A stretch of DNA of 64,000 bases. Source: Halocatena marina (GTDB lineage Archaea; Halobacteriota; Halobacteria; Halobacteriales; Haloarculaceae). This document shows positions 35,578 to 45,144 of the stretch, one piece after another (the first letter of the stretch is position 1; every line of letters begins with the position of its first letter). Under the pieces are notes generated by a model. The model saw only the letters and a list, made by a program, of their open reading frames with translations. It did not search any database and was not told the origin of the DNA. The stretch covers positions 124,001 through 188,000 of the forward strand of contig NZ_JALLPK010000004.1 in assembly GCF_023276375.1 (NCBI RefSeq). The letters run 5' to 3'. A program made the position numbers and the translations under genes.

Positions 35578-35993
35578 ACTCGATCGAATCTACCGTCAGT
35601 GCGTGGTCCGGGGTGAAAGTCGACTCGCACGACCGTGGCGGCGGGCGTGAATTCACCCTCGATGGGCGAGAGATCGGCCACATCCACCGTGACAAGCTCG
35701 TCGACATCCCGTTCACTAAGCCCATTCGTGATGTCCTTCTCGAAGAGAACCGGGCGGAAAAGCATCACGTCATGCCCGATTCCGGATGGGTTTCCTATCG
35801 GGTTCAGTCTGACGAAGACATCGAGGGAGCACTCTGGCTCCTCCGCGTCGCATACCTCTACCATGTGGTTACGCTGCAGAATCATGAGGAGGAAACCTCC
35901 ACAGTGGACGTGATCGATATCGACGCAGCACTCGTCGAATTAGACATGAGCGACACGTTGGATGCCGTGTTCGATGAGGTGAGGGCCGCATGA
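35574..35993 (+). CDS. DUF5519 family protein
   Basis: 139 residues. The pattern GGGREFTLDGREIGHIHRDK, PFTKPIRDVLLEENRAEKHH and MPDSGWVSYRVQSDEDIEGA matches the small DUF5519 family that databases sometimes call luciferase-family. The His-rich centre (KHHVMPDSGW) may be the active or ligand site. It overlaps the genes on both sides by ATGA, so it works with the flavin reductase and the MFS exporter. Confidence 0.75.
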   Translation: MNSIESTVSAWSGVKVDSHDRGGGREFTLDGREIGHIHRDKLVDIPFTKPIRDVLLEENRAEKHHVMPDSGWVSYRVQSDEDIEGALWLLRVAYLYHVVTLQNHEEETSTVDVIDIDAALVELDMSDTLDAVFDEVRAA

Positions 35994-37249
35994 GTGACGA
36001 AACAACACTCTCGCGCCCGCGGCTCGCTCAGGGAACGCTGCTGCTCGCCAGCATGCTGACCATCATGGCGGGGGCGACGATCTCCCCAGCGCTGCCCGCG
36101 ATCCAGCGGGAGTTCGCGAATGCGCCGAACGCGGGAGTCCTCGTTGGGCTCGTCCTTACGATGCACGGGCTGTTCATCGCAGTTGGTTCACCCCTCATCG
36201 GGGCACTTACAGACCGATACGGCCGCCGCTGGTTGCTCTTGGTTTCGACGGTGCTCTACGCACTCGCCGGTGGCTCGGGGTTCGTGCTAGATTCGTTGAT
36301 AGCGATTCTCGCCAGCCGAGCAGTGCTGGGGCTGGCCGTTGCGGGCGTGATGGTGACAGTAACTGCGCTGATCACCGACTACTACGAAGAAAACCGCCGG
36401 GATACGATCCTCGGACGACAGGGGGCGTTCATGTCCATCGGCGGCGTCGTTCTGTTGCCGCTCGCGGGTGTACTCGCGGATATCGGCTGGCGGGTTCCGT
36501 TCCTCGTCTATACGGTGGCACTGGTGCTCTTACCAGCAATGGTGTTCACCCTACCTGAGCCGAATCGACGTGATCCGACGGGGAATCGACCGACGAGTCT
36601 CGATGACCTCCACCAAACGCTCGCACAGTTTCCACTCAGAACGCTCGCACTCATCGCCACACTCGGATTGGTCGGTCAGATCATTTTCTACATGGTCCCG
36701 GTTCAAATCCCATTCTACCTCGAAACACGGACCGGAGCAAGTGGGACGGTGATCGGTACCGCGTTGGCGGCGTCGACGGGAGCTGGTGGGGTCGCCTCGC
36801 TGCTGTATGGCCGCATCCGTCGGTCTCTGAGTGTGATCGGTATTGTTGCGCTTACATTTGGGTTCATGAGTATTGGATATACTGTGATCGGTGTGAGTGG
36901 GACGGTTCGCGTTGTTGTCGTTGGTCTTGCGGTCGCGGGTGCTGGCAGTGGGTTCCTCCTGACGAATCTCAATGCGTGGATCGCGGCGGTCACTCCAGAG
37001 GCTGTTCGCGGTCGGGCGCTTAGTGTTCTGACGAGTACGTTCTTCCTTGGACAGTTTCTCTCACCGCTTGTGATCCAGCCAGTAAGCGATACTCTGGGTC
37101 TTGGAACGACATTTGCTGGAGTTGGAGTAGTACTGGGAGGCGGAGCGGTTGTGTTCGCTCTCGCAGCTGTGTACACCACGCCACCGACCGAATCTGATTC
37201 AGAGTTCCCTGAGCATCCAAGAAACTCACCCGAGAAAGCATCCGACTGA
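35990..37249 (+). CDS. MFS transporter
   Basis: 419 residues with about 12 membrane helices. The loop between helices 2 and 3 has the MFS motif GALTDRYGRRWLLL. Helix 4-5 shows RAVLGLAVAGVMVTVTALITD. A central cytoplasmic loop (PEPNRRDPTGNRPTSLDDL) separates the two halves. The drug-export-like layout and the coupling to a flavin reductase suggest efflux of a reduced or toxic compound. Last gene of the operon. Confidence 0.88.
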   Translation: MSDETTLSRPRLAQGTLLLASMLTIMAGATISPALPAIQREFANAPNAGVLVGLVLTMHGLFIAVGSPLIGALTDRYGRRWLLLVSTVLYALAGGSGFVLDSLIAILASRAVLGLAVAGVMVTVTALITDYYEENRRDTILGRQGAFMSIGGVVLLPLAGVLADIGWRVPFLVYTVALVLLPAMVFTLPEPNRRDPTGNRPTSLDDLHQTLAQFPLRTLALIATLGLVGQIIFYMVPVQIPFYLETRTGASGTVIGTALAASTGAGGVASLLYGRIRRSLSVIGIVALTFGFMSIGYTVIGVSGTVRVVVVGLAVAGAGSGFLLTNLNAWIAAVTPEAVRGRALSVLTSTFFLGQFLSPLVIQPVSDTLGLGTTFAGVGVVLGGGAVVFALAAVYTTPPTESDSEFPEHPRNSPEKASD

Positions 37250-37416
37250 CTAAAACGACTACGCAGACGACTCTAACTAAGGCAAACCGAGCAACCGTAT
37301 CGGTTCCGCGAGAGCTACTGGACACATATTCTTTCGACGAGACGAATGAAGAGCTAGCACATGACGAGCGCATGGTGCTCTCTCAGACTCGGAAGATTAC
37401 GGACCACATCGGCTGA
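37250..37416 (+). pseudogene. Short coding remnant after the MFS gene
   Basis: The frame reads LTKANRATVSVPRELLDTYS and FDETNEELAHDERMVLSQTR before TGA 37414. There is no start codon; it looks like the tail of a lost protein. The remainder up to 37502 is non-coding. Confidence 0.25.
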
Positions 37417-37502
37417 GTCATCCATCTTGATATCTATATCGATGGTATAAATTTGTGATCTATGGTGAATTACAAACCATCTAGAAATCATAGACGAGGT
37501 AT

Positions 37503-37511
37503 CTTTTAATC
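37503..37511 (+). promoter_or_regulatory. TATA box of the SPFH gene
   Basis: CTTTTAATC is centred 26 nt before ATG 37533, a clear leaderless promoter. Confidence 0.5.
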
Positions 37512-37532
37512 CCAGCCTTCCAACAGAACAAT

Positions 37533-38309
37533 ATGGATGCAATACCACTCCAAAACGGTCTTGTTACTCCCATAATCTGGCTAGTAATTCTGCTCATTAC
37601 TATTGTCGTGGTCTCTCAGTCGATCGAGATCGTCAAGGCATACGAAAAAAGTGTACTGACGGTATTTGGCCAATACCACAAAATCCTCGAGCCGGGTGTA
37701 AACTTTGTGTTCCCGTTTATTTCGCGGACATATCCTGTCGATATACGGACACAGCAACTCGATATTCCGAGCCAAACAGCACTCTCGAAAGACGATGTTC
37801 CAGTAACAGCTGATTTAGAGATATTTCTGAGGGTTGCTGACGTTAAAGCCGTATTCCTCACCGCTGACAACCCTGCAGCTGATGACCTCAAAGAATCGGT
37901 ATCAAACCGTACTCGGACTATTTCAAACCATGCCCAAACCGGCTTGCAGGATATCCTCGGTGAGATGGAGTTCAGTAGTGTGAATTTTGATGATATGGAC
38001 CGTAACGAACGGGAGACATTATGGATGGAGATCCGCACTCGTATCGAGAACGACTATGAGGAGAGAACAGGCATCGATCCTCATGCCAAGAGCAACGATA
38101 ATTGGCAAACAATACAGGGTGAAATTCACGACCGAGCGATTAGTGAGTTTGAAGATATCGATGAGGGATTAAAAGAACGCATGGAGATTCATTCGTACAT
38201 CATCGATCGTCTCCAGGAGGATCTCAATATGGTAACTGACGGTTTAGGGATAGATATTGTTCATCTTGATATTCAGTTAACTTTGGACCCCAATAACCAG
38301 GGAATCTGA
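37533..38309 (+). CDS. SPFH/band 7 (stomatin-like) membrane protein
   Basis: 258 residues. One N-terminal membrane anchor (PIIWLVILLITIVVVSQSI) is followed by the SPFH start IVKAYEKSVLTVFGQYHKIL, EPGVNFVFPFISRTYPVDIR and LDIPSQTALSKDDVPVTADL. After that the usual long coiled coil is replaced by an acidic helical region of about 110 residues (RNERETLWMEIRTRIENDYE), and the end returns to a strand (GIDIVHLDIQLTLDP). SPFH proteins scaffold membrane domains and proteases. No NfeD partner or protease gene is adjacent. Confidence 0.82.
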   Translation: MDAIPLQNGLVTPIIWLVILLITIVVVSQSIEIVKAYEKSVLTVFGQYHKILEPGVNFVFPFISRTYPVDIRTQQLDIPSQTALSKDDVPVTADLEIFLRVADVKAVFLTADNPAADDLKESVSNRTRTISNHAQTGLQDILGEMEFSSVNFDDMDRNERETLWMEIRTRIENDYEERTGIDPHAKSNDNWQTIQGEIHDRAISEFEDIDEGLKERMEIHSYIIDRLQEDLNMVTDGLGIDIVHLDIQLTLDPNNQGI

Positions 38310-38621
38310 ACGTATGCAGGATAGCGACATCAACTCATGCCTATTTTCGTTGAGAAACAATCTAATTAAACATAATTTTAAATATTATAGATGTCGGCGA
38401 TGAAGTCGGGTGATTTGGTTAGAGCGTATGATAACTCGTAATCGTCCAACAGTGCTGGATCGCTGTAATGCGGTAGGGTTTACTGTTTGACGGACCACTT
38501 GGCATTGTAGTCAATACACACCAGAGATGGGCAATTCTGAGGTACTCAACTGACTAATCTGTGTCTTATAACCATTCTTAGGTAGCAGATGATGCAAACA
38601 TTGGATACGTGTATTGACCAG
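38310..38621. other. Intergenic region, nothing recognised
   Basis: AT-rich at 38340-38400, otherwise without coding-like frames or repeats. Confidence 0.4.
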
Positions 38622-38825
38622 CTACTTCACTAACCCGTGGCTGTATAGACGTTGGGTGATGTAAGTGGACGGAATTTGTATCTTCGAAGACGACAAGTCG
38701 GTCGGTATTGCTGCCGCTTCATTGGGAGGTAGAACATCCACCTCTAGCTGAATTGTAAGCGTGTTCTGTCCATTCATGCCTCCTCCCCCTGTTGTAGCAG
38801 GGCCCCCTATTATTCGCACTGTCAT
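38622..38825 (-). CDS. Short hypothetical protein, doubtful
   Basis: 67 residues, Gly-rich near the start (MTVRIIGGPATTGGGGMNGQ), with an acidic middle. It would be divergent from the EamA gene with starts 13 nt apart, which leaves no room for separate promoters, so I rate it low. No family recognised. Confidence 0.2.
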   Translation of the reverse strand: MTVRIIGGPATTGGGGMNGQNTLTIQLEVDVLPPNEAAAIPTDLSSSKIQIPSTYITQRLYSHGLVK

Positions 38826-38838
38826 GAACATCTAACCC

Positions 38839-39774
38839 ATGAGCACGTACCGAAACGGCGGATTGTTCCTTCTGCTGTCGGTTCTGTGGGGTATCGCGTT
38901 CATGGCAATCAAAGCCGGCCTGGAGTTCATGCCGCCGGTTCTCTTTGCAGCGATTCGTTACGACATTGCGGGTATCATCATGCTCGGCTACGCAGTAGCC
39001 GCAACCGAGTACTGGCGGCCCCGAACCCGCACCGACTGGATAACTGTCCTCGTCGGAGCAACCCTCGTCATCGCGTTCTACAACGCCTTCCTTTTCATCG
39101 GAGAACAAGGGGTGACGAGTGGGGTTGCAGCAATCTTCGTTGCGATGAATCCGATTTTGGCGACGGGCTTCTCGTGGGTGTTCCTTCCGAACGAGCGACT
39201 GACACCTGTTGCGGCTATCGGTCTCGGACTTGGTTTTGTTGGTGTCGGATTCGTTGCCAGTCCGAATCTATCGAATCTGCTCGGCACCGACCTCATTGCT
39301 CCGGGATTCGTGCTCCTCGCAGCTGTCTGTGTAGCGCTCGGGAGTGTGCAAGTTCTGCGTTTCGAGAGTGGTATTTCGACCGAGGGAATGGTCGCTTGGT
39401 CGAACGCCCTTGGGGCTATCATTCTCCATATTGTGAGCTTTGGGTTGCCGACAGAATCACTCGCACAGGCCGAATTCACAACCGGCGCACTTCTCGCAGT
39501 CGTGTATCTTGCGATCTTCGCCAGTGCGATCGGCTACTTTATCTATTTCGACCTACTCGACCGACTCGGAGCTATCGAAATCAATCTTGTCTCGTACGCT
39601 GCGCCCGTCTTTGCAGCGACTTCTGGGTGGGTAGTACTGGGTGAAACGCTTAGCTTTCTCACTATTGTTGGATTTATTGTCATCTTTGCTGGATTTGTGC
39701 TATTGAAACGCGACAGGTTTCGCAATGAACTTCCGAGTCTTCCACAGAGGTTCGGACAGCGGGAAGGTGACTGA
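38839..39774 (+). CDS. EamA/DMT superfamily transporter
   Basis: 311 residues, about ten helices in two EamA repeats. It starts GLFLLLSVLWGIAFMAIKAG, the canonical first helix, and has FVAMNPILATGFSWVFLPNE ending repeat one and YFDLLDRLGAIEINLVSYAA with LGETLSFLTIVGFIVIFAGF in repeat two. Likely exports amino acids or other small metabolites. It is only distantly similar to the EamA protein at 32840. Monocistronic. Confidence 0.87.
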   Translation: MSTYRNGGLFLLLSVLWGIAFMAIKAGLEFMPPVLFAAIRYDIAGIIMLGYAVAATEYWRPRTRTDWITVLVGATLVIAFYNAFLFIGEQGVTSGVAAIFVAMNPILATGFSWVFLPNERLTPVAAIGLGLGFVGVGFVASPNLSNLLGTDLIAPGFVLLAAVCVALGSVQVLRFESGISTEGMVAWSNALGAIILHIVSFGLPTESLAQAEFTTGALLAVVYLAIFASAIGYFIYFDLLDRLGAIEINLVSYAAPVFAATSGWVVLGETLSFLTIVGFIVIFAGFVLLKRDRFRNELPSLPQRFGQREGD

Positions 39775-40079
39775 AATGGTCATAGCTAATTGGGTTGATC
39801 GTACTGTCGTCGAACGTGTGATTTCAGGAAATATCAACTGAGAACTCCGAACAATCGGTGGGAGTATTTCGGCCAGATGGGAGTGAATGCCCTTTACCAA
39901 TGTGCGAGTTGCGGCGGTGTGATAACCATATCACCATAGAGAGGTCGACAGCACCCCACCTGAGAGGATAAAGATCCGTGGTAACCGGTTGACAATCAGT
40001 GATGTGCGGATGTCTCGAACGCTACGAATACACCGTATGAAGTGGTGCGATGACTGACAGAACGCCAATTATTGGGAAT
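39775..40079. other. Intergenic region, nothing firm
   Basis: A 20-codon plus-strand reading with a CxxC pair (LYQCASCGGVITISP at about 39885) might be a zinc-ribbon scrap. Nothing else. Confidence 0.3.
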
Positions 40080-40793
40080 TTACTCGGTCGTCGAACCAAG
40101 CAGTTTTGCTTCGGCTTTATGCAAATGTTCGTGGAACGTTGAGGTCGTGATGCCGAGTTCTTCGGCTAGTTCGCCGGCTGACGTCTGCTTTGGCCACTCA
40201 TAGAATCCACGGTCGCGAGCAAGTTGGAAAATTTCACGCTGTCGGCGAGAGAGCCTGTGAAGTGGTAACCCGCCATTATTCGTTGTGGCATTGGACTGGG
40301 TGATTTTGGTGACCGTAATCTCTGCATCTCGTTCCTCGCGGATTTCATCGAGAAGCGTCTTCACGGTTTCCCGATCATAATTGGTCAGGAGCGTCCAGTA
40401 TTCGAGACCATGTTGCCCGTTAACCGGCTCAGCATAGACGAATCCCCGCGAGGTAAACTCCTCGCTAATCTGGGTCGTTCCATCGTGATCCACGAGTAGC
40501 TCACGAGTTGCGTTTCCGGGGGGCGCAATTGATTTGAAGCGGTAGTTGTGACTCATCTCGACGACTGAGTCGATGTGTGGAGATGCGCGAACGAATTCGA
40601 GAGCATCATCGATTATACATTGTTCATCCGCATAAAACGTAAAGAGAGTCGTTGCTCGCCCCTTCTGTGTTGTATGAATCCCGTATCCGAGAATTCCCAC
40701 ATCAATCCGCTTCGTCGTCTGAATTGTCCAACAGTTGGGATGCCAAACCTCCAACGACAAACAGAGCGCGTCGCCAACTTCACTCACATCCAT
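40080..40793 (-). CDS. HTH_10 transcriptional regulator (classical Bat-like form)
   Basis: 237 residues. Unlike the Met-Pro paralogues, its sensor part starts LCLSLEVWHPNCWTIQTTKR, the form common in chromosomal haloarchaeal regulators. The C-terminal HTH_10 is RLSRRQREIFQLARDRGFYE with SAGELAEELGITTSTFHEHL. It is divergent from a PEP-mutase-family gene (41040), a probable target. The family acts as DNA-binding activators or repressors in the cytoplasm. Confidence 0.85.
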   Translation of the reverse strand: MDVSEVGDALCLSLEVWHPNCWTIQTTKRIDVGILGYGIHTTQKGRATTLFTFYADEQCIIDDALEFVRASPHIDSVVEMSHNYRFKSIAPPGNATRELLVDHDGTTQISEEFTSRGFVYAEPVNGQHGLEYWTLLTNYDRETVKTLLDEIREERDAEITVTKITQSNATTNNGGLPLHRLSRRQREIFQLARDRGFYEWPKQTSAGELAEELGITTSTFHEHLHKAEAKLLGSTTE

Positions 40794-41039
40794 ACTACTC
40801 GTTCGATACTGTCCCAGTTGAACTTGCTGCTCGATATGAATTTAAAGACCTCACATGTTCTCATATTCGTGTGGGTAGATTGAATTCTTACCCTGCTATA
40901 GCAGGGTGTTTGATTATTATCAATCTGAGAGTAGAAGATAACTAGGATCGGAGCTCGAACTACACTCGTCACACTACGGAGTTTCGACGTGTACTTCGAA
41001 GTAAACGGACGATTCGGATGATCGGGGAATACACCTGTC

Positions 41040-41903
41040 ATGGATACAGACACTCAACGCGAACTCGCACAGACGTTCCAGAACCGCCACACAGAGACAA
41101 CCGCTGACCCGCTCGTTCTCCCGAACTCGTGGGACGCCGCTAGTACCATCATCTATGAAGCAGCAGGACTCGAGGCTGTTGGAACATCCAGCGCCGGCAT
41201 CGCGGCCGCCCTGGGTGTTCCCGACGGCGAGCATCTCGCTCGAGATGAAATGCTAGCTGTTGTCAGTCGTATTGCCCACAGTGTGGGTATCCCAGTGAGC
41301 GCTGATATCGAAGCTGGGTATGGCGACACACCTGACGACGTCGCCGGAACAGTTCGAAAGACCATCGACGCCGGGGCTGTCGGTATCAATCTCGAAGATG
41401 GGACCGATAACTCGGAAAGTCCACTCATGGACACCCATCGACATAGTGAGAAGATTCGAGCAGCGCGTAAAACTGCTGATGAAGCAGATCTGCCGTTGGT
41501 AATCAATGGTCGAACTGATGTCTTCTGGCGTGACGTTGGCAACGAGGCCGATCGTATCGAACACGCAATTGAGCGGGCGAACGAGTACTACGACGCTGGG
41601 AGCGATTGTCTGTTTATCCCCGGAGTGACTGACGCGGAGACAATTGCGGCGCTCGTGGACGGTCTTGATGGCCCGCTAAACGTTCTTGGGGGGCCAGAAG
41701 TACCGCCGATTCCAGAACTCAACAAGCTTGGTGTCGCACGCGTGAGCGTCGGGTCGGGGCCAATGCGAGCGACGCTGGGCTATCTCCGAGAGATTAGTAC
41801 AGCACTCAATGATGAGGGAACCTACCACCAGATGGAAAATGCCATCCCCTACAGCGATCTGAACGCGTTGCTTACAACTTCGCGCAATCACCACACAGAG
41901 TAA
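41040..41903 (+). CDS. Isocitrate lyase/PEP mutase superfamily protein
   Basis: 287 residues, a TIM barrel. Diagnostic segments are LVLPNSWDAASTIIYEAAG, GTSSAGIAAALGVPDGE, PVSADIEAGYGDTPDDV (metal-binding Asp/Glu) and INLEDGTDN. The isocitrate-lyase Cys motif (Lys-Lys-Cys-Gly-His) is absent, so it belongs to the PEP mutase/oxaloacetate hydrolase/carboxyphosphonate mutase-like group, acting on a short alpha-keto acid or phosphonate. Divergent from an HTH_10 regulator. Confidence 0.87.
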   Translation: MDTDTQRELAQTFQNRHTETTADPLVLPNSWDAASTIIYEAAGLEAVGTSSAGIAAALGVPDGEHLARDEMLAVVSRIAHSVGIPVSADIEAGYGDTPDDVAGTVRKTIDAGAVGINLEDGTDNSESPLMDTHRHSEKIRAARKTADEADLPLVINGRTDVFWRDVGNEADRIEHAIERANEYYDAGSDCLFIPGVTDAETIAALVDGLDGPLNVLGGPEVPPIPELNKLGVARVSVGSGPMRATLGYLREISTALNDEGTYHQMENAIPYSDLNALLTTSRNHHTE

Positions 41904-42232
41904 ATTCTCTCCGCATACTGAGGACGGGTCGACGATATTGACCTAATTTCATTGTGAAAAAGACTGAGAAAAATTTCGGTACCCTAGGGGATAGTTCTTG
42001 GAAACGCCTCTTGAAGTTTCCAGCCACCGGTGTACGTAGAAATCCTAGGGAACCGGAATCCGGCGTCACAATCGCTATCGAGACCATGTGGGCAATAATC
42101 CCGTTTCGAGGGAGATGTGATTCCAAGGCATCCGCTAACAGCCGATTGCTTCCGACGCTGCTTCGTTACATCTGTAAGGACGTAATGGATATTAGTTCAC
42201 CGTATTGTATGTGTCTGCGGTGGGTAACGACC
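41904..42232. other. Intergenic region, nothing recognised
   Basis: No coding-like frame on either strand. Confidence 0.4.
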
Positions 42233-42560
42233 TCAGTTGTTGAATCTGCGTCTCACGAGAAGTGTTGATACCGTGATTACAAGGCCGAGAAGCACATCAA
42301 GGCCGAACCTTTCGAGAGGAAAGAGCGATTCCCTGTTATCGAGCCAGACAGTCATCCAGATAAGTGCTACGAATAGGAGTAGCATTACGAGAGCAAAACC
42401 TGCCTCTCCGATTCACCGCCATCACGCACCGATGTGTTGGCCTAACCGGATGTTGAAGACAGATTCGATGAACACATTGGAGGTGATGAAAATTCCACCT
42501 CCAAGCAAAAGCCACGACACCGCTCGAGCTTCCCAGAGCTATCGTACGAATTCTGAGATG
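42233..42560 (-). pseudogene. Three-helix membrane protein gene with in-frame stops
   Basis: The minus strand gives AVSWLLLGGGIFITSNVFIE, SVFNIRLGQHIGA, then TGA and a second TGA three codons later, then IGEAGFALVMLLLFVALIWM and FGLDVLLGLVITVSTLLVRR before TGA 42233. All pieces lie in one frame. Coding quality is good on both sides of the stops, so decay is recent. No start is visible. Family unknown. Confidence 0.45.
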
Positions 42561-42730
42561 GTAAAAATACAATACGATCCGGGGCAATATTTAGTGACAG
42601 CGTGGGAAAATAACTCTTGAGTTACCAAAACGAATTTCAGGGAATCGTTATTATCACTCTGTCCATTGCTTAGTACGCAATGGCACAATACGGACGCTCA
42701 AGGAATTCTTTCTGGAAAGGGGAATATTGA

Positions 42731-43114
42731 ATGGACCAACAACACACCAATCCCTGGGAATGGCAGAGCGAGTTTGGGTATTCCCAAGCGATTGAAATCA
42801 GCGACAGCGATCGCGTTCTGTACTGCGCTGGCCAGACGTCCATGGATGCTGAAGGTAACCCGGTTCACCCCGATGATATGCGTGCACAAACAGTCAAAGT
42901 ACTAGAGAATATGGAAACTGTTCTCACAGACGCTGGCTTTGATTTCGAGGACGTCGTACAAATCGACTGCTATACCACAGATGTTGACCGCCTGTTTGAG
43001 AACTGGGATCTAATAGCTGAATGCTTTGAAAAGCCAAGCTGCACGCTGTTGGGAGTTGACCGTTTAGCATTCCCTGAATTGTTAGTCGAAATCAAGCCTA
43101 CGGCTGTGAAATAA
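42731..43114 (+). CDS. RidA (YjgF/YER057c/UK114) family protein
   Basis: 127 residues. The fold is marked by WEWQSEFGYSQAIEISDSDR, YCAGQTSMDAEGNPV, TVKVLENMETVLTDAGFDFE and DVVQIDCYTTDVD. The conserved Arg of true RidA (near residue 105, used to bind imines) is in place of CTLLGVDRLAFPELLVEI only as Asp-Arg, so enamine deaminase activity is possible but unproven. It forms a pair with the epimerase gene 3 nt downstream. Confidence 0.82.
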   Translation: MDQQHTNPWEWQSEFGYSQAIEISDSDRVLYCAGQTSMDAEGNPVHPDDMRAQTVKVLENMETVLTDAGFDFEDVVQIDCYTTDVDRLFENWDLIAECFEKPSCTLLGVDRLAFPELLVEIKPTAVK

Positions 43115-43117
43115 CTC

Positions 43118-44047
43118 ATGAAAGTATTCATTGCGGGAGCCACAGGTGTGCTCGGTCGACGACTCGTCTCACAGTTCGCTGCCCATGGGCACACTGCTGT
43201 TGGTCTGACGCGGGATGAACGCGGTGATACGATCGTCGAATCACGTGGTGGTGAACCCCGACGCGGCGATTTATTCGATGAAGAATCGGTTGTTCACACC
43301 GCAGAAGGGGCCGATGTTGTCATCCATGCGGCAACTGCGATCCCGACAGACGATCCCTCACCTGAAGATTGGGAACTCAACAACCGGGTTCGGCGTGAGG
43401 GAGCTCAGGTGCTCACTAAGGCAGCAGCTGACGTAGGCGCAGACCAGTATCTTCAACAGAGCATTGTCTGGGTTGCACGCCAACCTGATGGAACCGCTTT
43501 CGATGAGGATTCAGCACGCCACCCTGACGACCCGTCAACACAGTCTGCAGTAGACGCTGAAGACATCTCTATGGAGGCTGGCGAACTGTATGACTTTGAC
43601 GTGGGCATTTTACGGTGTGGCTATTTTTACGCCCCAGATGCATATCACACCCGAAAACACGGGGAGGCTCTCATCCAGGGTGACCAGCCAATCATCGGTG
43701 GTTCGGAGACTGCCAAAATCTCGCGTGTTCACGTGAGTGATGCGGCCAGTGGGTTCGTCGCCGCTGCTGAGGGGAACCTCAGTGGTATCTGGCACGTCAT
43801 CGATGACGAACCAGTCTCCATGGCTGAGTTCTCAACAGCCCTCGCAGAGCGTCTTGACGCGCCCGCTCCGGAACGGATATCGGAAGCAGTAGCACGCCGG
43901 GAAATGGGGGACATTCAAGTGGACCTTCTCAGTTCACCGATGTCGACATCAAATGACAAACTCCAAGCTGAGACCGATTGGGAACCCAAATACTCGACCT
44001 ACAAGGACGGGCTGGATCACGTTGTGGAACATTGGGAGTCAGAATGA
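43118..44047 (+). CDS. NAD(P)-dependent epimerase/dehydratase (extended/atypical SDR)
   Basis: 309 residues. It begins MKVFIAGATGVLGRRLV with the GxxGxxG cofactor loop. It then has DVVIHAATAIPTDDPSPEDW and QQSIVWVARQPDG in place of the Tyr-x-x-x-Lys site, which is not evident, so it is an atypical SDR. ISRVHVSDAASGFVAAAEGN and WHVIDDEPVSMAEF are typical of nucleoside-diphosphate-sugar epimerase-like proteins. It starts 3 nt after the RidA stop (operon). Confidence 0.85.
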   Translation: MKVFIAGATGVLGRRLVSQFAAHGHTAVGLTRDERGDTIVESRGGEPRRGDLFDEESVVHTAEGADVVIHAATAIPTDDPSPEDWELNNRVRREGAQVLTKAAADVGADQYLQQSIVWVARQPDGTAFDEDSARHPDDPSTQSAVDAEDISMEAGELYDFDVGILRCGYFYAPDAYHTRKHGEALIQGDQPIIGGSETAKISRVHVSDAASGFVAAAEGNLSGIWHVIDDEPVSMAEFSTALAERLDAPAPERISEAVARREMGDIQVDLLSSPMSTSNDKLQAETDWEPKYSTYKDGLDHVVEHWESE

Positions 44048-44205
44048 TTCCTCAGCTAATCAAAGAAGAGCAGGGGGAGTTCACCGGAATTCTGCTATTG
44101 GCTCTGTCTGACGAATTGATCTAGCTCGCCTCCGTTATCGTGAAGCATGGATCTCTCCATTTCTCCTTTCAAAATCTATAACACTCACGTTCACGAAACA
44201 AATTC

Positions 44206-44691
44206 ATGGGAACTGGTAGGGTTACACAGATCCATATTGCTCCCGACAGTGGTGAGCCGACGCAAGCACGACAAGATGTCGAAGCAGTCGCCAAACGTGG
44301 ACTCCGTGGTGACCGGTATTTCGAGGAACAGGGTCTGTGGAATTTTCTTGACGAGGATCCGAACCGAGAGGTACAGGAAGCGAGCGATATCACTTTCATC
44401 GAAGCTGAGGCGCTGGCAGCAGTTGAACGGGATGCCGGAATCGAGATACCATCGGGCGCACATCGTCGAAACGTGACGACCCAAGATGTACCGCTCAACC
44501 ATCTCGTGGGCCGAACGTTCACGGTCGGAGATGTCGTCTGTGAGGGCGTCCAACTGTGTGAACCGTGTGGCTATATGCAGTCACTCGTCGGGGAAGAGGG
44601 GCTCTCCGAAGCACTCACGCATCGTGGGGGGCTTGATGCGTCCGTTGTTGAATCTGGCCAGATTGCTCTCGATGACGAGGTTCGGTGGTGA
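44206..44691 (+). CDS. MOSC domain protein
   Basis: 161 residues, a stand-alone MOSC domain. Diagnostic are VTQIHIAPDSGEP, AVAKRGLRGDRYFE, the pocket IPSGAHRRNVTTQDVPLNHL and the Cys pair LCEPCGYMQSL, where the first Cys would bind molybdenum cofactor-type ligands. The family handles sulphur or molybdopterin transfer, for example in detoxifying N-hydroxylated compounds. Its stop overlaps the next small gene. Confidence 0.85.
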   Translation: MGTGRVTQIHIAPDSGEPTQARQDVEAVAKRGLRGDRYFEEQGLWNFLDEDPNREVQEASDITFIEAEALAAVERDAGIEIPSGAHRRNVTTQDVPLNHLVGRTFTVGDVVCEGVQLCEPCGYMQSLVGEEGLSEALTHRGGLDASVVESGQIALDDEVRW

Positions 44692-44963
44692 CCGTGGTCG
44701 TCGTTGAGTTAGACGGGTCTATCTCCGTTGAATTGACGTCGGGCGATTCAAAGCCGTGCAGTTATACAGTCATTCACGAGGGAGAGCAGGTCGCTCAGTA
44801 CGAAACCAGTGCAGATCCGCGAACGGCGGGCGGACGTATTGGTCTTCGAAACATCATCTGTAGACACGTATCTGGTGTTGAGAAAAGCGCGATTAACGAC
44901 CAGCTATCGACAGAAATATCGAAAAATGCAGAGGCACTGTCGAACGAACTCGACTCGGAATAA
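44688..44963 (+). CDS. Small hypothetical protein coupled to the MOSC gene
   Basis: 91 residues starting at GTG 44688 (GTG 44685 is one codon earlier), overlapping the MOSC stop. It has an N-terminal beta-like half (VVVVELDGSISVELTSGDSK) and an acidic helical C-terminus (DQLSTEISKNAEALSNELDS). The codon quality is haloarchaeal. No family recognised; the overlap suggests co-expression with MOSC. Confidence 0.45.
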   Translation: MTVVVVELDGSISVELTSGDSKPCSYTVIHEGEQVAQYETSADPRTAGGRIGLRNIICRHVSGVEKSAINDQLSTEISKNAEALSNELDSE

Positions 44964-45144
44964 TACTCGTCCTCTTCGTAGCAGCGTCTTCACGACGTTC
45001 TCTCCCGTTTATAGCATCATTTGGAAATGTTATTTGCATGAATTCATGAGGGTTGAAGTCAGGCAAATGGTTTTTCACGTGTGATGGACGCTGGAATCAA
45101 TTAGCTGCCTAAATTCCACACAGGAGCATGTATGCTGGACCAAC

